A stretch of DNA of 64,000 bases from Vandiemenella viatica (taxonomy: Eukaryota > Arthropoda > Insecta > Orthoptera > Morabidae). Shown here piece by piece: positions 32,968-43,419 of the stretch (positions within the stretch are counted from its first letter, which is position 1; each line of letters opens with the position of its first letter). The stretch is from assembly GCA_031002005.1 (NCBI GenBank), contig CM061919.1, positions 33,073,088 to 33,137,087 of the forward strand. The letters run 5' to 3'. Made by a program: the position numbers and the translations under genes. A model generated the notes under the pieces. That model saw only the letters and a program-made list of their open reading frames with translations, did no database searches and was not told where the DNA came from.

Positions 32968-33309
32968 GATTTATTTTTCAAAGTAAGTAAAAAATGCTGT
33001 ACTAATGTGGGTGATAGATGGGTTAATATGATCGCTGAGCCAATAATTTTCCAATTACACCACTTTGGGTACAAAAAAACGCCTGTTTACATTTTACCTA
33101 ATGCAGGACACATAATAGTAGGGTCATATAAAGGCAGCCAAACTCAGATTGAAATACATACTACAGATATATGCTCTGCTGTACAGAGATGGTTGTGTTA
33201 TACAAATGGTCACAAGTACTACATTTTTAAGGATACTATGTTGGAAACAGTAAATGTAACTGGGAGAAAATTACCAACAAAAGTAATAAAAATCAAACCA
33301 ATCAGTTAG
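32968..33309 (+). CDS. Unrecognised open frame, about 113 codons
   Basis: Open from 32968 to the TAG at 33307-33309 without a clear ATG start (first Met is in WVNMIAEP). The protein has no low complexity: blocks include FQLHHFGYKKTPVYILPNAG, HIIVGSYKGSQTQIEIHTTD and RWLCYTNGHKYYIF. It is not reverse transcriptase or nuclease as far as I can see. It lies between the end of LINE C and an A16 run at 33431, so it may be a retroposed cDNA fragment or an unusual 3' part of the LINE. I do not know the family. Confidence 0.3.
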   Translation, partial: DLFFKVSKKCCTNVGDRWVNMIAEPIIFQLHHFGYKKTPVYILPNAGHIIVGSYKGSQTQIEIHTTDICSAVQRWLCYTNGHKYYIFKDTMLETVNVTGRKLPTKVIKIKPIS

Positions 33310-33439
33310 TAGTTGGTACAACATATAATAACAAAAATTGTATAAGTTTCAGTCAGTTGTAAATCATGTTGCTGCCTCAACATTACACTGATTTAAATCA
33401 AACACTTAAAAAAAAATTGGACTAAATGTAAAAAAAAAA

Positions 33440-34040
33440 AAAAAATGAGAAAGCTTTTATGAATGACAGCAAAAAATGTAAGGTAACTTTGTAGCAGAAT
33501 CAAAAGCAGCGTACCTGTGGATTATATAAATCTACTGGGATCAAATATTCAATTTGAGTTCAGAATTAACTGAAGTGGACACAGTTATTCCATGTAGAAC
33601 ACTTTATTTCACATTAAAATAAATCTTTGTACAGTCACAGAAAACATCACATGATAAATTTGTGAAAAAATTGTTTAATATCAACACAACTAATTTCCAA
33701 GTTTGTTTGAGTGCCAATATAGCATATATTTGTAAAATTGCTATGACAAATTAATTTCTTTCAAATAGCAAAATATAACTAGCTAATAGCACGGCTTTGT
33801 GGTGGCTCCCTAAGTTTTGTTGTAAAAAATATTATATACAATTAAAGAAATTAAATAATAATCATAACGATTTAATATTTAAACTTCATGAATTCCACAT
33901 TTTTAAATTTGTTGAAAAAAAATTAGGCAATCTTTAAATGATTAAAATATCAATTTATTTATTTTTAATCAGACACAAAATTTCTTATTCAAGTTTCTTC
34001 CTGTTTTATACATTTTAACTTACTTGAGCGTTAATATTAT
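33440..34040. other. No feature recognised
   Basis: AT-rich spacer. A segment near 33780 (GGCTTTGTGGTGGC) recurs near 63755, so part of it is an old dispersed repeat. Confidence 0.4.
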
Positions 34041-34049
34041 TATTATCTG

Positions 34050-34330
34050 CAATTGGACCCTCTCGGATCACACAAAGCCTTAACGATTCAGTTTTCTGAG
34101 TTTCCATATAGCTTTCATTTTTTCTCCGTTGATTCTCTTCCTTTCTTCAGTCCACTTCATCCCCGGTCTCTTAATGACTTCATTCTCTGGTGATACTTCC
34201 CACTTGTTAATTTTTTCTCTGTATGTTTGTCTATCTACAATTTCTGATGAGTTTATGTGGGCTTTACACTTTTTAATCCCCAATTCCTATTAACCGGCTA
34301 CCTACCAGGCACAACTGCTTTAGGGTGAGA
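34050..34330 (-). repeat. Unclassified dispersed-repeat-like segment
   Basis: The minus strand is open at 34080-34283 (RINGEKMKAIWKLRK and ending similar). The plus strand has polypyrimidine composition. I believe this is an old repeat and not a gene, but cannot assign a class. Confidence 0.3.
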
Positions 34331-34639
34331 AACGGGAGGTTACGTATTATTTACCAGACTTGTTCGTTCTAAGTTAGTGATTTCCACCCTGAAGACTATC
34401 CTTGTCAGCATTCACAAGTAAAAATAATTCTAATTTATTTGGTTTCTTTTTTTTTTTTTTTTTTTTTTGTAAATAATGATTGATGGCATATCTGGAATTG
34501 ACTTTGAACTAGTGTATTCAATTTCACATATTCAAAAAGTGTACCACAAAAGTGCATAAATCGTCATCTAGTGTAAGGGTGAGCAACACTGCCCACTTCA
34601 CATTATTTTTATGCACAAAACGTTTTTAAATCACTTATT

Positions 34640-35385
34640 TCTTCATTTTTGATCATGTCCTGAAACCATAGCTAGTCTGAATGTTTGCATTAGATATTAA
34701 TTTCCAATGGTATCACTGTCACTAAATCCCAGATGAATATGTATAATAATATACAACCATACGAAACTTCATGCGAATTAATAACCATGTTGAAAAAATG
34801 TTTACTTTCAGCTCAATTAATTCCCAAATACTTTACGGGTAGGTAACACATAACACTATATTGTCTCCTATGGTGTTGCATATGTTCGTAAAACTCCTAC
34901 TACGAGTTTACTAGTTTCAAACAGCAAATATATTTACACGTCATAAATACTGGACACTTAGGATTACTGTATATTAATGTACCGTATGTCTGTAACTCAT
35001 TTATATTTTGCTAGCTGGTTCATGTTTGTAAAGAATTTGTATTGACAGCTACCGACATCTAACAACCATAGTGCACGATGGGAGACGCGATGCTATTACC
35101 ACACACAAATACGAAGTCACAAATTTTTAGTCGAAATATGAAAACGCCCTGCATTGGCCAACTTTAATCATCATATCTCCCACATCCTCACAGCTATCGA
35201 CATTCAGCTAATGTTGTGCATGACAGGAAACTCCATGCTACTTCCACACCCAAAGACCAGTAATATGTGCTAGTAGTGGTGGCTGAAAAGTGAAATATAT
35301 GAAAACACACGTCTATTTTTATATATGTATAAGATTTCCTCTTTTTTGATCATGTCGTATTCAAACTGCAATTGATCTGAAATCT
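34640..35385. repeat. Old internal duplication
   Basis: Phrases recur within this stretch in degenerate form: TGATCATGTC plus CTGAATGTTTGCA (34650 and 35350/35556), and TGCACGATGGGAGACGCGATG against TGCATGACAGGAAACTCCATG (35072 and 35217). This suggests a decayed duplication with units of several hundred bases. No gene is seen. Confidence 0.4.
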
Positions 35386-35394
35386 GAATGTTTA

Positions 35395-35555
35395 CAGGGT
35401 CGGCACTAGGATCCTTGGGCCCCAAGTATGTATTCTTAGCAGTGACATAACTGGATGGTAGCCCATGGGAAATTCTTCAGATGGGCCCTCCTTCAGGGCA
35501 AATGGGCAACTTTTTTTTACCACTGCCCAGATGAAAGTGGGTAGATTCTTCCCTG
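35395..35555. mobile_element. Miniature hAT element, 161 bp
   Basis: Begins CAGGGTCGGCAC, ends TTCCCTG, with 8-bp flanks AATGTTTA (35387-35394) and AATGTTTG (35556-35563). The left end resembles the TIR of the larger hAT 190 bp away (CAGGGTCAGC), so it may be an internal-deletion derivative of that family. A related uninterrupted target phrase is present at 34680. Confidence 0.6.
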
Positions 35556-35747
35556 AATGTTTGCACTTACATTTGATATTACTTTTCAATGGTAACACTG
35601 TCACATATTAAGGCATGTATAATGTTTCTGGCAGCTATATTTTAGAAACAATAGTTAAGAAGCTGCTTCTGATGATGTACCGCTGTTCTGCTGCTTTTGA
35701 GGGTGAGGATGTTGACATGCAGTTTACCATGATATCATAGCTACCTC

Positions 35748-37902
35748 CAGGGTCAGCTTTTCGTGTAAGGCCCACGTGGGTAGGCAGGTAATTTTGGTGA
35801 GGGGAGGAGAGTGCCCATGCAAATGTTATTTGGTTATCTTACCAAAAGTAATAATAGTGATAATGATACGAACTAATTCATAAGAGAACTACAAAATTAA
35901 TTTAAAAATTTAGCATGTAATTTATTCAATATATTTTCATTGTATACAATTTTTTTTTAAATTTACTATTCAGTATTAATTGTGTGATACGAAAACTGTA
36001 CTGTGCTTTGCTTGTTTTGAAATCAACCAGTTCAACAATTCTTCCAAATAGAGTTCGTCAGTGAGATTACCATGTACATGTAATATTGAGATGCATCATT
36101 GTCGATCTTGAGTAAGTCATGAGTCTGTGTAATGCCACAAAACTATGTTCATTCAAATAGGGAAATCCAGGAATTGTGACGAGTAGCAGAACAAAGCACA
36201 CAAACTCTGGTATGGGTCCTCTAGTCCATGTGTACTTTCGTAAAAAATCTACAAAGCCCTCTCAAATTTTTTCCTGCTCATCTGCCTTCTCAAAAGTTAC
36301 AAAATCATTCCTCTATCACTCAGTAGTCATGGTTATAGAAATTTACATTGGTTTTAACATTTGTGAGTTGTCCCGAAGCAAATTGTTCTAATGATTTGAA
36401 GAAGTAGATTAAATCTTAGAATCAACACTTTTACGACATGAGTACTGTATTATAATCTTCAATATAAGATTTACGGAAAAAAATCTTGAACTATTTCGAA
36501 TGGGATATTTTTGCTTATACCTTGGTCAAGGCGATGGAAATTTTGTGCTGATTTGGGATTTGTGGTTTGTTGATTTCAAAGTTATAACCTAACTGAAAAC
36601 TTTCCCACTAAATTTCATCAAATTTTGAATGTCGCACACAGTATTAAACATCGGTGATTGCTTCTATGTTCATAGATGATTCAATTAGCTCATAGATTCA
36701 TTTTCTGTAGATCTGTATTCAAAATTTCGACATGATCAAAAATTTCTGCCAGCATTGTTAAACGATTCCATGTAGGAGTAAAATCCAGAAGCATTAGCTG
36801 CGAAAGAACTATCTACTTCTCTGGCTACAGAATGTTCGTATAAAAATTGTATTAGCTACTGAAAATGTTTTCTTACTGTTTTAAGAGATTTGATTCTCAC
36901 TAACCATGTGTAAAAAATTAATAAATATATTTACAATTACAAAACCACCATTAAAAAATTGATTAAACTTGTAATCTTTAGAAATACCTTGTCAGATAAT
37001 GGATTTGCAAGAGAAGTCAAATCATCATCAGTTCCTTTTTCTATTCCGTTTACCCATTTCTTAAAATGTCCCAGTTGTTTTGCCAAGTCTCGCACGAATT
37101 TTATCAAACCTTTAACAGTTCCAATGAATTTTCTTGCTGTAATAACTCTCTAAATTCCATCTCATACTACAAGATTGAGATTGTGAGCTCTACAATGCAC
37201 AAATAAAGCTCAAGGTTCTTCTTTGCCTTTTTGTGACTGAAATCCTGTTTTTTTTTTTGTTTTTTTTTAGAAACTTTAGAAGCCCCATCGTAGTTTGGCA
37301 TCTGAGTTTTGAGAGTGCCAACTTGCGCTTGACAAAAATGTGAATGACCAGCTCAAATAAAGTTTCTGCTTTGGTGTTCACAGTTAAAAAAAAACTTCCA
37401 GTAAAATGTTCACTTACAGTGAAATATTCCAAAATTATTCTCAGGCAAGATGCTCCTATTTCTTCCATGATTCTAGACAATAGTAGCGATCAAATAAAGA
37501 TTTTCATTCTGACAGTAATGATGAGGCCATTTTTGACCTTCTCTTTGCAGCCATGATTTTAGCTCAGTCACATCTTCAGCTCGAGCCTTTAAAAATGCCA
37601 TGAAATATGAATTTTCATTGTTGTTGGCTCCTCTCACCGAAAGATTTTGTCTCACCAAGGCCTTCAAGATAATAAATATTTTTTACAACTCTTTATGGTT
37701 ACCGAGCAACTGTTTTGGATGAGCAATTGGTATTGATTTTACGACATTGATACCATCCGCTAAATAGGGCCTATGTATTTTGCTATATAATCAGTAGCAT
37801 GTCTCAAAACGAAACTAAAACCAAATCTAATGTGGAGATTTTTCATAGAAAAAATCACTCTCAAATTTCAGATGGAATTTCCCATATTATCCGCTGGCCC
37901 TG
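35748..37902 (-). mobile_element. hAT transposon with ZMYM1/DUF4371-type transposase remnant
   Basis: 2155 bp, ends CAGGGTCAGC (left) and, reverse-complemented, CAGGGCCAGC (right). 8-bp flanks GCTACCTC (35740-35747) and GCTACTTC (37903-37910) differ at one base. The minus strand carries transposase remnants. Confidence 0.8.
36060..37670 (-). pseudogene. hAT transposase remnant (zinc-finger MYM-1-like)
   Basis: From about 37667 the minus strand reads ALVRQNLSVRGANNNENSYF, then QNENLYLIATIVSRIMEEIG in the next frame, matching the start of DUF4371 (LALRGH... QNE-I-I-G pattern). At 37150-36960 there is FIGTVKGLIKFVRDLAKQ and KKWVNGIEKG. Near 36150 LNEHSFVALHRLMTYSRST matches the C-terminal hAT dimerisation segment (NAERSFS-LRR-K-YLRST). 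Many stops and frameshifts lie between, so the gene is dead. Confidence 0.7.
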
Positions 37903-37910
37903 GCTACTTC

Positions 37911-38680
37911 TGGGGGTGTGGTTGCTGTTTAAAAACATCTGGTTATTTTACATAGCTTCCAATGATTTCCAATAAAAGAAAAGCACTACTAAGTAGAGTG
38001 TTTAATGGTGTGTCCATATGCTACATTGGAGAAAATAACTGTATGCTATTTGCAGCAGTTAAAACAAGCCATTACAAAAAATTAACATTAACTGAATAAC
38101 ACATTGATGAAAAATAGCCGTTTGCCCATCTCTACTCAGGACATAACTGCAAGAATGCAAACATGATCAAATGTATTATACTTACATATAAATAGTATTA
38201 TTTTACGCAAAAAATGAGATGCAAACCAATAAAACTGAGAACTGTATTGCAGACAACAGAGCAGATTTTCTCTTCAACAGGAGCCCAAATCAAACCCTAC
38301 AGTTCTTTGTTTTCAAATGCAAAGAATATCATGAATACTGCTGGCGGAGCACAGAATAACTGTGTAAAGAGCATTCACTGATGCCAGCACTCCAATATCT
38401 CATTCCTGGAACTATTACCATGCCAATTGGTGGAACCAAGTGCCTATAAGAGAATGCAACTAACCTGAACAATATACACATAGTATATCCAAGTCTCTAT
38501 GATATGTGTTGCTATGATCATAGCCCATGAGAAAATTTCACAAATAGAATATTTGCACGGGAATTGTATAACAAAACAGAAATGTTTCCGTAGCAAAATA
38601 ATGTCCAAAAGGCTACTTATTATAAAAAAACACACAGTTTATTGATATCTCTATCATATATGGTGCTGCTATCTGTCTGG
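37911..38680. other. No feature recognised
   Basis: AT-rich. No exon, transposase or repeat border identified. Confidence 0.4.
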
Positions 38681-38689
38681 AACACTCTC

Positions 38690-39575
38690 TATCCTTGTTG
38701 ATAGCATTGAAGCAGTTTATTAATGACATAATGCCCTATAAAAGGATCAAAATGGTAGAGGACTTTAAACAGCTGCAATGTGATCTGGACAGGTAAACAT
38801 GGCATGAAGATAATAAATGTAAAGAAGAGTCAGCTTGTTAGATACACACATAAAAAACTAAAGGTTGATTATGATTACAAGGTGTGGAAATAACTGCTTA
38901 TTGAAGATTTATAATGTAAATAACTTGTCATAACATTTGATTAAAAGGTCAACTGGGCAGGGCACATTGCCAGGTAGTAAGAAAAGGTTTCAAAATCCTT
39001 TACTTGTTGGAGTGAGAGATGAGGGGATGTAGAAATAAAGGAATTGGTTTACAAAACTTTAATCAGACCATTGCTTGAATATGGTGGTGGAGTATGGGAC
39101 CGACATTTTGGATATCAAATACAGGAATTGGATGGGGTGCAAAAAAGGGTTGCTAGATTTGACTCTGAAGATTACTGTGGCACACAATCAATAACCAATA
39201 TGATAAAAGACTGATGTGATTCAGTGGAAACACAGGAGGAGGGTGAAGACAGTCATGGCAGTGTACAAGGCATAAATTGGTGATGAGGTGTGGAAAGATA
39301 TTGGTGTAATAATTAAAAGTAATGCATGGAAGGGAAGAGATGACCATCACCACAAGCTAGCACTCCAGGCACAAGGGTGTGGATAGATTTTCTTTTGTAT
39401 GTAAGGGGGTCAGGGATTGGAATAAGTTACCAAGAGAATTAATGAACTATTTTGCCAAAACCAGTGAAACAAGTTAAAGTCAAAATTTGTTTAGGACAAA
39501 ACTAGGTAGGTATAGGTAAGGGAGAAAAATGGTTGTGCAGGGAAATTGGCACCAGAGCATGCAATTATATTAATT
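38690..39575 (+). pseudogene. LINE reverse transcriptase 3' fragment (same family as LINE E)
   Basis: Plus-strand pieces give FINDIMPYKRIKMVEDFKQLQ (38720), then KSQL...LKVDYDYKVW (38825-38890), then LVYKTLIRPLLEYGGGVWD (39045) and HFGYQIQELDGVQKRVARF (39105). Further on, GKGEKW appears near 39515. The thumb and C-terminal segments are collinear with 51270-51760 plus 55140-55500. All frames are broken. It is a 5'-truncated copy of that family. Confidence 0.7.
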
Positions 39576-40038
39576 AATTAATATCTCTGTACTGCTGCTA
39601 TCTAGTGGCTTGGCTCTGAACTGTTTCGTACGTGTGACATTCATAGTTAATACTTTTGTCTTTTAAGTGTCCAATTCAGAAAAATTCCTTTCTTAAAATA
39701 TGCTGTAATGAAACCAGAGATCTTAATCTCTAAAATAATATCTCATTATCAATTTTGGTTAGTTATGAAGGGAGATTGAGGCTTATTAAAAAAACACCTA
39801 TTAGAAATAATATATACATGATTATCAAAATATATGCAAATTGTCTGTAAATTTTTAAGTGACAGGTTTAGTGTAGGTTGATCCCAGTGGTATGACTGGT
39901 GTCTAGGATATATTGATAGGCCAGTTCCCATGAAGCAGTAGTGGTGTCTCAAAAAACTCTGACCACTATAACAACAAAACAGTTGTTAAGGTGGTTGGAA
40001 TCATGTGGATTGACACTGGATGGTCTGGGTTGCCAGTA

Positions 40039-41195
40039 TTAAGGTGGCCATACACTACTCCATTATCATGTCATCTGTGGGGAAACTGATGTGACTGATG
40101 TGGACTGACAGGATTATTTGGATATCCGGTCAGTCCAATATCCATCAGTTTAATCCATCATGCCATCAAGCCAACTGACGGTGTGTGGGGAAAACCACGT
40201 GAAGCAACATCAAACCATCACTCCAGTCAGCTCGTGTATCGTTAAACCAATGTCCAAACAGCTCTCATTTTGTCACCGACCACCGAGCAGACAACATCAG
40301 TGCCTTGAATGGACTATGGAACCATTGTACCATTTCTTTTTTGTTTTGAATCTGCTATAGAAATAATTCTTTTGCTACTAGTTATATATTATTTTGAATG
40401 TAGAATTGAAAATAATACAGTTTTAAATATTATTAAGTAACAATTAGAATGATATTATTTTCTTTTTTTACATTTAAAAAATAATAATAGTAATAATAAT
40501 AATAATAATGTCGTCTCAGTAAGACCATGTGCTGGAGATTATTGAGAAGTATAAGGACTTACCATGCTTGTAAGATATCTTATCCTGACTACCATGACAA
40601 AATATAAATTAATGTGGCAATAGATCAATTGCTAATATTATTTAAAAATAAAGACATAAATGCCAACAGAGAAACCGTGTTAAAAAAAAGGTTATTCTTT
40701 GCAGTCTTCTTTTTAAAAAGATCATAGTATGATAAGATTAATTTTATATGAGCCTACTTGTTTAAATATGTTGTTTTACAACATGTGATGTACCTGTCAC
40801 TATTTTTGGCCTGCTAAACTACTTAACTTTAATAAAGCTGTATAATAATCATTTTGTAGTATTTTTAAAAGTTTTTGTAATATCACAGAGCTTATTTTCA
40901 TAATTTTGCACTTTTTTTGTCATTTATTTAATTGTCAGCATTTCTATTCAGTATCAGATAGTTTGAATGTCCATTAAAATTAATTTGGGCTCATTTTATT
41001 TAGTGCTTGGCATAACTAGATTGTTGTATACCAAATTGACAACATGTTGTTGTTTGCTTTGCCTAGTTTTTCATTGTCGTGGCTGACTGGAGTGATGGAA
41101 TGATGGTGTATTTGCTACGCTTTTGGATGTCATCCGCATGGATGTCATTCATGCAGATGACATCGAAATGGAGCTATCATGTATGGCCACCTTTA
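40039..41195. mobile_element. Inverted-repeat DNA element with TTAA-like flanks
   Basis: Left TTAAGGTGGCCATACAC and right, reverse-complemented, TAAAGGTGGCCATACATGA. The similarity continues imperfectly through an ATGTCATCTG block on both sides. A TTAA at the left (TTTA on the right) suggests a piggyBac-like MITE, but other TTAA-like targets are possible. No transposase. It contains an (AAT)n tract at 40480-40509. Confidence 0.5.
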
Positions 41196-42840
41196 GCTTT
41201 TTGCCTGTGGGCATTCATCCTGTTGCACAGTGATTTTCAGAAGCTGTCAAAATTTGTACATCACATAATCTAGTAAATAGAGATGCTGGGTTTCAACTAA
41301 GTGAAACCTGCAGACCATTGATACAGAAAATGAGATTACATCGGAACTGTGAATAGCTCCTCTATCTGCCCTGCCAACAAACAACACCAACAATCAAAGC
41401 CAACAGTCAACACCAATGGTCAGTGCCAACAATCCCACGCCAGCATTTAATGGTTCTGCGCAATATATAAGCAACTACATCACCCACAGGGAGCAGTCAC
41501 TTGATAATGGCGGCAGAGTTTATGACCGCCGAAATGTCATGCAATACAAATGTTCTCACTCGGCTAGTTTCCCATGAACATTTCAGCTATATACAACACC
41601 AAAAAAGCCTCCACTCCTAGAAACTTTTTAAAATAATAAATATGTAACTTTTTCTATTTCCTGCACAATTATTGTGTTGCTACTGATAGATTGATTTACA
41701 AAAGCATATGTTATGCTGGGTTCTATCACCAATTAATAGCACCTGGGAAATGGTCTGTTTATTTTCTTCTTCTGCTTCACATTATTTTTAAGTAATATAA
41801 CAATTTTGGTTCATTACTTATGAAAGTTTTCAAACATTTCCAACTTTATTATTCTCTCACCTTCATGTTTTTTCCCACTATCCCCACTTTGAACCCAATG
41901 GTCAAATGAAAACTCATTCCATTCACACATTCATCCATAAAGTACATGGCTCAGTTTGGGAGGTAGGGGGGAGTAGATGGGGCGAGGGGGTTCCAAGCCA
42001 TGACCTCCGTAGCTTTTCATTCATATTATTTGTCAGTTAAAATAAGGTATGTAACACTCAACAGCATGTGAATATTTATTTCCATTATTTAATTATCTCC
42101 GAATGTAATTTGTAATAATCCGATAAGAGAAAACAGTGCGTAAAGTCTTCTGGAATCGATAGGGAAAAAAGCTACATGCCATGTGGGGAAAGGGAGGGGG
42201 TAGAGGTTAAAGCTGAATCAGACTACATGGGGGGGAGGGAGAGAGGGACATTTACAGGAGGCCAAAATGGTGCTATGTAGTTTATGGACACTCCCTAAGT
42301 TTTTAGCAACAATAAAGTAGGAAGATTTGCCAAAATGTGATATTAATATAGAAAGAAAAAATAAAATTCACCCATCACTCACCAAAATTGAACAAAGGAT
42401 AGCAGCAGTGACAAGCTTTTGTGTGATGGATGTATTTTACCTTTCATTTTCACATTATAAGCTTTGTGATACATGTAGCAGCTTTCTTACATAATTAAGA
42501 GATCACCAGTAATACTGCACTCACGTTTTTGTCTACTTTCTGAAAAGAGGGGGGAAGGAGGAATTCATTATTCTTGGTTTCGATTTAGAATATTGCCTCA
42601 ATTTTAGAAAAAAAATTGTTTATGTAATTCTTCTCCTCGTGATAAAAGAAAAACTATTCCAGATTTAATTAATTTATATGCAATAAAATATTTATGACAA
42701 TTTTCATTTTATTTAATTGCAATGTAGCACATAATCCATAGTTGCAATCTCCCTACAACCACATTCATATTTGATGAATTTTTATCTTAAATTACCTAAA
42801 TAAGGAAATTTCCCATTCCCTTAAAGCTTACTTCAAACTG
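41196..42840. other. Intergenic, with G-rich stretches
   Basis: G-rich runs occur at 41960-41995, 42185-42250 and 42548-42560. The segment 42357-42415 (CACCCATCACTCACCAAAATTG) recurs in related form at 31640 and 58035, marking an old dispersed repeat. Around 41505-41560 is a GGCGG...CCGCCGAAATGTC hairpin resembling the foldback units described below. No gene seen. Confidence 0.45.
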
Positions 42841-42845
42841 GTACT

Positions 42846-43110
42846 TTGTTAGATTGGTTATCTCTTCCCTTCAATCTGATAATCCTAATTCTTTTTTCAA
42901 AATTCATCCAGATCTCAATGACAGAAAGATCCTTATACACTCGCAGTTCCCTCTTCACCTATCTCCTATCTTCTTACAATTCACAGCCCTACCACTTTAT
43001 GTCAATTACTAATTACCAAATTTATCTTAGTGCCCTCCTCTGCACCCTCTCCAACTCTTGTATTTGGTATTCATAATGTTGGTCCCATATCTGTTATGCA
43101 GAGAACTGTT
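42846..43110 (-). pseudogene. LINE reverse transcriptase thumb fragment
   Basis: The minus strand reads WDQHYEYQIQELERVQRRAL, then relics of the downstream segment. This matches the LEYG...WDPHFEYQIQELD-VQRRA block seen at 39090 and 51660. Short and old. Confidence 0.6.
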
Positions 43111-43419
43111 GTTTTCCTATTATTTCCTTACAACAGTAGGACATCAGTATTGATTATACCTGTGGCTTACTTAAATAAAGATCCGTATTATTTTTAAAGA
43201 AAATTTCTTTGTTTTACGAACATAAAAAAAACAGTAATAAATGTTGATAAAGGCTTAATGTGGTCCTAGTTGGCCCAAATGTAGATACTGCTAGACCAAA
43301 TGTTTAAAACATGAATTAATAACACTTTGCAATCCAAGGCTTTTGCACCCAGAATAAATATTTAGTTTGCTCCAAAAATTGTGCTATGTCATAGTCACTT
43401 AATATTATTTCTCAAAAAT

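Larger units (their letters stand above)
30310..33000 (+). mobile_element. L2/CR1-like LINE (LINE C) with nested MITE
   Basis: A plus-strand non-LTR element with endonuclease, linker and reverse transcriptase remnants in order. It is interrupted by a hAT MITE (30475-30792) and by unrelated sequence around 31620-31880. The 5' edge is approximate; recognisable coding starts near 30340 (SQLSIPNYKL). The coding similarity ends near 32935, and what follows is not obviously LINE. Confidence 0.75.

Noticed and set aside
32980..33015. Possible 35-nt mini-intron (GTAAGT...TACTAAT...AG) before the unknown frame
   Set aside because: Far below any known insect intron length; the signals are most likely coincidence.
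36176..36391. Forward 71-codon frame
   Set aside because: Opposite strand of the hAT transposase remnant; no independent support.
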